From assembly GCF_042675745.1 (NCBI RefSeq), contig NZ_JBHTJM010000008.1, positions 124,001 to 188,000 on the forward strand: a DNA stretch of 64,000 nucleotides. The letters run 5' to 3'. Each line of letters starts with the position of its first letter. Within the stretch, counting starts at the first letter, position 1. Positions 58,349-64,000 of this stretch are shown in pieces. A program made the translations under genes and the position numbers. Under the pieces are notes generated by a model that ran no database searches, was not told the origin of the DNA, and was given only the letters and a program-made list of their open reading frames with translations. Source of the DNA: Pseudofulvibacter geojedonensis (lineage in GTDB: Bacteria > Bacteroidota > Bacteroidia > Flavobacteriales > Flavobacteriaceae).

Positions 58349-58475
58349 ACAACTCAAGTTGAAATTGAATTCGAAATTGAAGTAGAATTGAATGTAACTT
58401 CGAGTGAAAACATGCTAATTTATTAATCAAGTTTTGGTATTGAGGAGTAATAATAAAATTTAAATTCCAAGTTTT

Positions 58476-58514
58476 CCCTCCTTATTAAGGAGAGATGTCT
58501 GAAAGACAGGGAGG
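58476..58514. repeat. REP-like palindromic element
   Basis: A compact element bounded by CCTCC (58477-58481) and GGAGG (58510-58514), containing inner hairpins TCCTTATTAAGGA and GTCTGAAAGAC. Elements with this exact architecture are, as I recall, dispersed in many Flavobacteriaceae genomes. It lies in the 201-bp gap between the Fe(III)-binding protein and its permease, where it could stabilise the upstream message, a known effect of REP elements. Confidence 0.6.
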
Positions 58515-58549
58515 TTTTTAGTTTTAAGAATTATTAATTATAAAATAAT

Positions 58550-60181
58550 TTGTTTAGATTTCTAAAGCACATAAAAAGAGATGCCAACCATTGGTCAGTG
58601 TTATCACTGACCTTTGTTTGTTTTATTGCTTTGCCCATATTTACCTTAATAACCTATTTGTTTTATGGACCGGGTGAATCTTGGCAACATCTTCAAAAAA
58701 CAATTTTACCAGGTTATTTAGCTAATAGTTTTTGGCTACTAATAGGTACAAGTATATTGAGCCTTTTAATAGGAGTAAGTTCGGCTTGGGTGGTTTCTAG
58801 ATATGAATTTACTTTTAGAAAACAAATTGAGTGGTTGCTAATTCTTCCTTTAGCAATTCCATCGTACATTACCGCTTATGCCTATGCAGGTATTGTAGAT
58901 TACGGAGGTTTATTAGAACAACTATTCGGAAAGACCTTTCCTAAAATAGATGTGATGAATTTAACAGGTTTGATTTGGGTATTAAGCCTTTCTTTATATT
59001 CGTATGTTTATGTTTCTGCCAGAGCCTTTTTCTTATATCAATCAGGTAGATTATTAGAAGCATCAAAAATGTTGGGAGTAGGAGAGTTTAAAAGCTTTTT
59101 TAAGTTGATATTGCCTTTATCTCGCCCAGCAATTATTAGCGGTTTGGTATTAGTATTAATGGAAGTGCTGAATGATTATGGAGCAGCGAAACATTATGGA
59201 ATCAACACATTTACAACGGGAATTTTTAGAGCTTGGTTCTCATTAGAAGAACCAGAAACGGCTATCTATTTATCAGCTTTATTGGTGAGTATTATTTTTA
59301 TATTATTACTATTAGAAAGATGGCAACGTAGAAATAAAAATTATTCTTTGAATTCTAAAAGCGAATACGGTTTAACTAGAATTCGTAAAAGAAATAGTGT
59401 AAGTATTGGTATTTATTTTATTGTAGCTATTCCTATGTTTTTTGGTTTTATTGCTCCGTTAATTCAGCTAATACAATGGGCTTTTTTAACCTACGAATCG
59501 GTTTTTACTAGTAGCTTTATAACTACATCACTTCAAAGTTTAGGAATAGCTTTTTTGTCTGCTTTATTAACAGTTGTAATGGCTTTAGTTTTATTGTATA
59601 CAAGTAAGTGGAATCAATTAGCTATAGTAAAGCAATTTAGTAAAATAGGAGTGATAGGATATGCTATACCTGGAGCTATTATTGCTATAGGGGTGTTAAT
59701 TCCAACTTTAGAATTCGACAAGTGGTTAGCTTCTTTTTTGAAGAAGAATTACGATATAAAAATAGGACTGTTATTAAACTCATCTATTATGGCATTATTA
59801 TATGCTTATGTGGTTCGTTTTATAGCGGTAGCTTATAATCCTATAGAGGCATTAACTAATAAACAAGCCAAGTCTTTAGTTGAGTCTTCTAAGTTGTTGG
59901 GTAAAAATAATTTGAAGACCTTTTTTAAGGTAGATTTTCCATTGATTAAGACAGGAGTGTTAAGTGCTTTTGTATTGGTATTTGTAGATGTAATGAAAGA
60001 ATTACCTTTAACGTTAATATTAAAGCCTTATCAGGTAGAAACTTTAGCGGTTAAAGCTTATGAATATGCAAGTGATGAGCAAATAATGGAAGCAGCTTTG
60101 CCGTCTATTTTTATAATTATTACTGGAATTATACCAATTATATTTTTAAATAAACTAATCAATAATGCTAAAAGTAACTAG
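58550..60181 (+). CDS. Fe(III) ABC transporter permease (FbpB-like), TTG start
   Basis: A 543-residue membrane protein with about twelve helices in two BPD_transp_1 halves, the layout of FbpB/AfuB. Each half carries the EAA-type loop for the ATPase (LLEASKMLGVGEFKSFFKLI near residue 168 and LVESSKLLGKNNLKTFFKVD near 443). No in-frame ATG lies at the start, so TTG at 58550 is used. The end overlaps the ATPase gene by 17 bp. Confidence 0.93.
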   Translation: MFRFLKHIKRDANHWSVLSLTFVCFIALPIFTLITYLFYGPGESWQHLQKTILPGYLANSFWLLIGTSILSLLIGVSSAWVVSRYEFTFRKQIEWLLILPLAIPSYITAYAYAGIVDYGGLLEQLFGKTFPKIDVMNLTGLIWVLSLSLYSYVYVSARAFFLYQSGRLLEASKMLGVGEFKSFFKLILPLSRPAIISGLVLVLMEVLNDYGAAKHYGINTFTTGIFRAWFSLEEPETAIYLSALLVSIIFILLLLERWQRRNKNYSLNSKSEYGLTRIRKRNSVSIGIYFIVAIPMFFGFIAPLIQLIQWAFLTYESVFTSSFITTSLQSLGIAFLSALLTVVMALVLLYTSKWNQLAIVKQFSKIGVIGYAIPGAIIAIGVLIPTLEFDKWLASFLKKNYDIKIGLLLNSSIMALLYAYVVRFIAVAYNPIEALTNKQAKSLVESSKLLGKNNLKTFFKVDFPLIKTGVLSAFVLVFVDVMKELPLTLILKPYQVETLAVKAYEYASDEQIMEAALPSIFIIITGIIPIIFLNKLINNAKSN

Positions 60182-61139
60182 TGTAACTAAATCTTTTGAT
60201 GGCGATAAAACATTTGCTGTAGATAGTGTTTCTTTTCAGTTAGAAAAAGGAAAAAACTATGCAGTAGTTGGTGAAAGTGGTAGTGGTAAAACTACATTAA
60301 CTCGACTTATTGCTGGATTGGAGAAACCAAGTTCTGGTGAAATAGAATTGAACGAAGAGTTGGTTAATTCCGATACTAGCTTTATTGCACCAGAAAAACG
60401 AAAAGTAGGAATGGTTTTTCAAGACTATGCCTTATTTCCGCATTTATCTGTTTTTGAAAATATAGCTTATGGCTTAGATAAAGGCCTTCATAAAAATGAT
60501 AGAGTGACAGAAGTTTTGGGTTTAGTTGGTTTACAAGGATTCGAAAAAAGATACCCTCATCAATTATCTGGAGGGCAACAGCAAAGAGTAGCTTTGGCTA
60601 GAGCTATTGCTCCAAAGCCCTCGCTGTTAATATTAGATGAGCCATTTAGTAATTTAGATGCATCGTTAAGAAATGAGTTGCGTAATGAGCTTTTTTCGAT
60701 TATAAAAAAAGCCAACACAACAACTATTTTTGTTACTCACGATACAGAAGATGCTTTAGCAGTAGCAGATGAGGTATTGGTATTGCGTAACGGAAAATTA
60801 TTGCAAAAAGGAGACACAAAAAGTTTGTATTATCAGCCTGCAACAGAGTATGTGGCTAGTTTATTTGGAGAAGTACTTTGTTTAGAAAATGCGCTGTTGA
60901 AACAGTTTGGTTGTTCAGAACAAAACAAGGTGTATATACGTAAAGAGTCTTTAAAGATTAATCAATCTGTAGATTTTACTGCTAAGGCTACGGTTCTTAA
61001 TAAGAAATTTATGGGAGCTAATTATGAATTAGAATTGCAAATAGGAGAGAATACTTTGTTGTTAAAGAAGAATCAATTGTTTGAAGGTACTGCAGTATCA
61101 ATTGGTTTTGATAAAGCAGCAACTCTTGAGTTTAATTAA
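60165..61139 (+). CDS. Fe(III) ABC transporter ATP-binding protein (FbpC-like)
   Basis: A 324-residue ATPase with Walker A GESGSGKTT (near 38-46), Q-loop GMVFQDYALFPHLSV, signature LSGGQQQRVALARAI and Walker B LLILDEPFSNLDASLR. The C-terminal TOBE-like domain (about 240-324) is shorter than in most FbpC. It completes the importer together with the lipoprotein and permease; the FeoA gene starts 8 bp later, so the ferric and ferrous systems share a transcript. Confidence 0.95.
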   Translation: MLKVTSVTKSFDGDKTFAVDSVSFQLEKGKNYAVVGESGSGKTTLTRLIAGLEKPSSGEIELNEELVNSDTSFIAPEKRKVGMVFQDYALFPHLSVFENIAYGLDKGLHKNDRVTEVLGLVGLQGFEKRYPHQLSGGQQQRVALARAIAPKPSLLILDEPFSNLDASLRNELRNELFSIIKKANTTTIFVTHDTEDALAVADEVLVLRNGKLLQKGDTKSLYYQPATEYVASLFGEVLCLENALLKQFGCSEQNKVYIRKESLKINQSVDFTAKATVLNKKFMGANYELELQIGENTLLLKKNQLFEGTAVSIGFDKAATLEFN

Positions 61140-61147
61140 TTTGAATA

Positions 61148-61384
61148 ATGGAAGAAAAGAAATCATTGCTAGAATTAGCAAAAGGAGATAAAGCTATTAT
61201 AACATCCTACAAGGCAGAAGAAATTCCGTTAAAATTAATTGAAATGGGATGTGTAGAAGGTAGTGAGGTAGAATTAGTACAGGTAGCTCCATTAAAAGAT
61301 CCTTTGTATTTGTGTATTAATGGTAGTTATTTGGCTATTCGTAAAGAGGTTGCACAATACATTCAAATTAAATTTGTAAAGTAA
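61148..61384 (+). CDS. feoA: Ferrous iron transport protein FeoA
   Basis: A 78-residue SH3-like cytoplasmic protein with the FeoA core LAKGDKAIITSYKAEEIPLK, LIEMGCVEGSEVELV and CINGSYLAIRKEVAQYI. FeoA works with FeoB in Fe2+ uptake. It is 8 bp behind the Fe(III) ATPase and 80 bp before feoB, with an inverted repeat in between. Confidence 0.93.
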   Translation: MEEKKSLLELAKGDKAIITSYKAEEIPLKLIEMGCVEGSEVELVQVAPLKDPLYLCINGSYLAIRKEVAQYIQIKFVK

Positions 61385-61396
61385 TTATATGTCAGG

Positions 61397-61451
61397 TCGA
61401 GCGCAGTCGAGACCTTTTAAGGATTAAAAATGACCTCTCGACTGCGCTCGA
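61397..61451. repeat. Inverted pair of a dispersed flavobacterial repeat between feoA and feoB
   Basis: TCGAGCGCAGTCGAGA (61397-61412) and its exact reverse complement (61436-61451) are separated by 23 bp. The TCGACTGCGCTCGA-type unit is, as I recall, one of the most frequent intergenic repeats in Flavobacteriaceae. It is far richer in G+C than its surroundings. The pair forms a hairpin in the feoAB mRNA, and the purine stretch GGAGACAAAAG just after it precedes the feoB ATG (61465). Confidence 0.75.
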
Positions 61452-61464
61452 GGAGACAAAAGAT

Positions 61465-63420
61465 ATGTTAAAAGTAGCACTTATAGGAAATCCAAACACA
61501 GGTAAAACATCATTATTTAATGAGCTTACAGGTTTAAATCAAAAAGTAGGTAACTATCCAGGTGTTACTGTGGATAAAAAGACTGGTACGAGTAAATTAT
61601 CAGATTCTGTAAAGGCTCAAATAATTGACTTACCTGGAACTTACAGTATTAATTCATCTTCTGCAGATGAAGAAGTTGCTATAGAGGTATTAACCAATAA
61701 AGACAATACATATTATCCAGATGCTGTTGTGGTAGTAGCTGATATTGAAAACCTAAAACGTAATTTACTACTCTATACTCAAGTAAAAGAGTTGGGATTG
61801 CCTACAATTTTGGCTATCAATATGGCTGATCAAATTGAGAAGAAAGGAATCTCAATTAATATTCAAGAATTAGAAAAATCTTTAAAAACTAAAATAGCAT
61901 TAATAAGTACCAAGAAGTCTAAAGGGATCTCAGATTTAAAAGAGATTTTGATAGACTATCAATCAGTTTCTTTAGAATCTTGTTTTAATTTTAAAGAAAC
62001 TCTTTTAGCAGAAGCAAAAACAGAAAAGCAAAAACAGCATCAAGAGACGATACAACGCTATCAGTTTATAAAAGAAACTTTATCTAAAAGCTATGAAAGA
62101 GATGCTAGTAAAGCAACCGATTTGCGATCTAAATTAGACAAGATTTTATTACACCCTATTTTTGGTTATGTTATTTTCTTTGTGATTCTTTTCGGGATTT
62201 TCCAAGCCTTATTCTCTTGGTCAGAAGCTCCAATGGATTTTATTGATGGAAGTTTTGCTAGTTTAAGTGAATGGTTTAAAGAAGTGCTCCCATCCGGATT
62301 GTTTACCGATTTATTATCAGAAGGTATTATACCCGGAATAGGAGGAGTGGTTATTTTTATACCTCAGATTGCATTTTTGTTCTTGTTTTTGGCAGTATTA
62401 GAAGAAAGTGGCTATATGAGTAGAGTGGTTTTCTTAATGGATAAAATTATGCGTCGTTTTGGTTTAAGCGGTAAAGGAGTAGTGCCTTTAATATCGGGTA
62501 CTGCGTGTGCAATTCCAGCCATTATGGCAACTAGAAATATAGAAAGTTGGAAAGAACGCTTATTAACTATTCTAGTTACGCCATTTACAACCTGTGCAGC
62601 TAGATTACCTGTTTATGCTATTTTAATAAGTATTATAGTGCCAAGTTCAGCTACCTATTTAGGTTTTAATACTCAAGGATTGGTTTTAATGGGGTTATAT
62701 TTATTAGGTTTCGTTTCTGCTATAGGAGCTTCTTATATACTAAACAAGGTAATTAAATTGAAGAGTACCTCTTATTTTGTTATAGAGATGCCTAATTATC
62801 AAATGCCATTAGTAAAAAATATAGGCTTAACAGTTTTAGAAAAAACCAAAGCGTTTGTTTTTGATGCAGGTAAAATCATTTTGGCTATTTCTATTTTACT
62901 TTGGGTGTTGGCTTCATTTGGTCCTTCAGATGAGTTTTCGAATGCTGAAGAAATTGTTACAAATTCCAATACTAACTTATCAAAAGAAGAGATAGATGTT
63001 AAAGTGGCTTCCTATAAATTAGAACGTTCGTATATAGGTGTTTTAGGAAAGGGTATTGAACCCGTAATTGAGCCTTTAGGTTATGACTGGAAAATTGGAA
63101 TTGGCTTGATAACTTCTTTTGCAGCAAGAGAAGTATTTGTAGGTACTATGGCAACTATCTACAGTGTGGGTTCAGAAGAAGAATTACCAGTTAAAGAAAA
63201 AATGATGAAAGAGTTACGTGCAGATAGAAAAACTCCAATTTATTCGTTTGCTACAGGTATTTCGTTATTACTATTCTATGCTTTTGCAATGCAATGCATG
63301 AGTACTGTAGCTATTGTAAAAAGAGAAACAAATGGCTGGAAGTGGCCATTAGTGCAAATGGGAGTAATGACTGTCATTGCATATATGAGCGCCCTAATAG
63401 CGTATCAATTTTTAAAATAA
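61465..63420 (+). CDS. feoB: Ferrous iron transporter FeoB
   Basis: A 651-residue Fe2+ permease. The N-terminal G domain has GNPNTGKTS (G1, 8-16), GVTVDKKTG (G2), DLPGTY (G3), NMAD (G4) and a GDI-like helical region. The membrane part has two Gate motifs (FVILFGIFQALFSWSEAPMD; GTACAIPAIMATRNI with the conserved Cys, and later FAAREVFVGTMATIYSVGS). It is shorter than E. coli FeoB (773) mainly at the C-terminus and in the spacer. It is last of the ABC-Feo transcript or nearly so. Confidence 0.95.
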   Translation: MLKVALIGNPNTGKTSLFNELTGLNQKVGNYPGVTVDKKTGTSKLSDSVKAQIIDLPGTYSINSSSADEEVAIEVLTNKDNTYYPDAVVVVADIENLKRNLLLYTQVKELGLPTILAINMADQIEKKGISINIQELEKSLKTKIALISTKKSKGISDLKEILIDYQSVSLESCFNFKETLLAEAKTEKQKQHQETIQRYQFIKETLSKSYERDASKATDLRSKLDKILLHPIFGYVIFFVILFGIFQALFSWSEAPMDFIDGSFASLSEWFKEVLPSGLFTDLLSEGIIPGIGGVVIFIPQIAFLFLFLAVLEESGYMSRVVFLMDKIMRRFGLSGKGVVPLISGTACAIPAIMATRNIESWKERLLTILVTPFTTCAARLPVYAILISIIVPSSATYLGFNTQGLVLMGLYLLGFVSAIGASYILNKVIKLKSTSYFVIEMPNYQMPLVKNIGLTVLEKTKAFVFDAGKIILAISILLWVLASFGPSDEFSNAEEIVTNSNTNLSKEEIDVKVASYKLERSYIGVLGKGIEPVIEPLGYDWKIGIGLITSFAAREVFVGTMATIYSVGSEEELPVKEKMMKELRADRKTPIYSFATGISLLLFYAFAMQCMSTVAIVKRETNGWKWPLVQMGVMTVIAYMSALIAYQFLK

Positions 63421-63431
63421 TAAATTGTACT

Positions 63432-63962
63432 ATGGTCAATAAAATTATAGACATTCAAGTAATAGAAGTAAATATTTCTGATTTACAAATTTTACAAAAA
63501 ATTGGTAGACAAACTTTCTCTGACACATTTTCTGAAGGAAACACTTCAGAAGATATGATTAAGTATTTAGATAAAAAGTTTAGTATAGAGCAGTTAACTC
63601 TTGAATTAAATAATAATGAATCTGAATTCTATTTTGCTAAGATCTCTAATGAGGTTGTTGGTTATTTAAAGCTTAATTTTGGTAATGCTCAGACAGAACT
63701 TAAAGATGATAAAGCTATAGAGATTGAAAGAATATATGTTTTAAAAGAATATTTTGGAAAAAAAGTAGGACAGTTTTTATATGATAACGCTTTAAATATA
63801 GCCAATTCTAAAAATGCAAAATATATTTGGTTAGGTGTTTGGGAAAAAAATACTAGAGCAATTAGATTTTACGAAAAAAATGGTTTTGTAGAATTTGACA
63901 AACATATTTTTGTATTAGGTGATGATGAGCAAACCGATATTATGATGAAACTAGAACTATAA
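63432..63962 (+). CDS. GNAT family N-acetyltransferase
   Basis: A 176-residue GCN5-related acetyltransferase starting at ATG 63432, 9 bp after feoB; the longer upstream frame is only a shadow of feoB. The acetyl-CoA binding motif IEIERIYVLKEYFGKKVGQF (about 98-117; R/Q-x-x-G-x-G/A type, with KKVGQ) and the C-terminal LGVWEKNTRAIRFYEKNGFV are clear. Its substrate is unknown. Position inside the iron operon, just before another small gene, suggests co-transcription with feoB. Confidence 0.88.
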   Translation: MVNKIIDIQVIEVNISDLQILQKIGRQTFSDTFSEGNTSEDMIKYLDKKFSIEQLTLELNNNESEFYFAKISNEVVGYLKLNFGNAQTELKDDKAIEIERIYVLKEYFGKKVGQFLYDNALNIANSKNAKYIWLGVWEKNTRAIRFYEKNGFVEFDKHIFVLGDDEQTDIMMKLEL

Positions 63963-64000
63963 ATGAACGCTATTATTCAAAACATATTAGTTGGTATTGC
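63963..64000 (+). CDS. Probable FeoB-associated small membrane protein (truncated by window edge)
   Basis: An ATG adjoining the stop codon of the GNAT gene opens a frame that reads MNAIIQNILVGI up to the window edge. From memory, small FeoB-associated Cys-rich membrane proteins of flavobacteria begin almost exactly this way (a hydrophobic helix followed by a Cys/Lys tail). Only 12 residues are visible, so the assignment rests on position and this start. Confidence 0.5.
   Translation, partial: MNAIIQNILVGI

Noticed and set aside
58349..58475. Repetitive-looking AATTGAA/GAAATTGAA stretch after the Fe(III)-binding protein
   Set aside because: Low-complexity A+T-rich sequence without a consistent unit, symmetry or open frame; only the palindromic element after it was kept.
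63294..63431. N-terminal extension of the GNAT frame
   Set aside because: It overlaps the end of feoB in another frame; the ATG at 63432 after the feoB stop fits the domain start.

Overview
The window is a low-GC chromosomal segment from a member of the Bacteroidota, almost certainly family Flavobacteriaceae (a marine Tenacibaculum/Polaribacter-like genus is my guess; the genus cannot be fixed from the sequence). The grounds are promoters of the flavobacterial type (TTTG, 17-23 bp, TAnnTTTG) instead of E. coli-like boxes, few Shine-Dalgarno sequences, the gliding gene gldI, a type IX secretion C-terminal domain, DUF3810, DUF6503 and DUF4856 proteins, and many lipoproteins with an SC(K/S/N) lipobox. 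No phage, insertion sequence, CRISPR array or rRNA operon was seen. Most of the window is housekeeping backbone.

Layout. 0-11 kb: a frameshifted DinB-like gene behind uvrA, an ECF sigma factor with a tiny conserved companion, nth, bcp, an ABC-2 exporter, a likely small RNA, a nucleoid-associated protein and a TrmH methyltransferase. 11-21 kb: a DUF6503 lipoprotein, two secreted amidohydrolases, a decayed gene remnant, hutI, a thioredoxin-fold lipoprotein without its cysteines, and a YbiT-type ABC-F ATPase. 21.2-21.5 kb: tRNA cluster Lys-Lys-Leu. 21.6-27.5 kb: aroK, a phosphoribosyltransferase, an Hsp15-like protein, a calcium-repeat FKBP lipoprotein, DoxX, and a biotin-dependent carboxylase beta subunit. 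27.6-30.7 kb: a six-gene redox-stress operon (OsmC, DoxX-like, NAD(P)H:FMN reductase, YjdI-CDGSH fusion, MarR, pirin). 31-50 kb: ettA, a MazG-like protein, a class A PBP, two cyclophilin-FKBP fusion proteins, a tRNA-Gly/Leu/Leu cluster, DUF3810, pepD, gldI-nrnA, an SUMF1-like protein, pepT, tesB, pyrD, a spondin/T9SS protein, and HMG-CoA lyase.

50.9-64 kb is an iron-acquisition island: a DUF4856 lipoprotein, an imelysin lipoprotein, an HTTM/vitamin K-dependent gamma-carboxylase-like membrane enzyme, a FecA-like TonB receptor, a complete Fbp-type Fe(III) ABC transporter, FeoA, FeoB, a GNAT acetyltransferase, and the start of a probable FeoB-associated membrane protein. Three separate promoters in this island carry copies of one 23-bp Fur-like palindrome (half-site TTATTTAGAAT), so it is probably a single iron-starvation regulon.

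The best candidate for something not yet described is the HTTM enzyme. It keeps residues aligning with the catalytic His and Lys of human gamma-glutamyl carboxylase, and it is translationally coupled to the TonB receptor and sits next to imelysin. This suggests that protein carboxylation, or related vitamin-K-type chemistry, takes part in surface iron capture.
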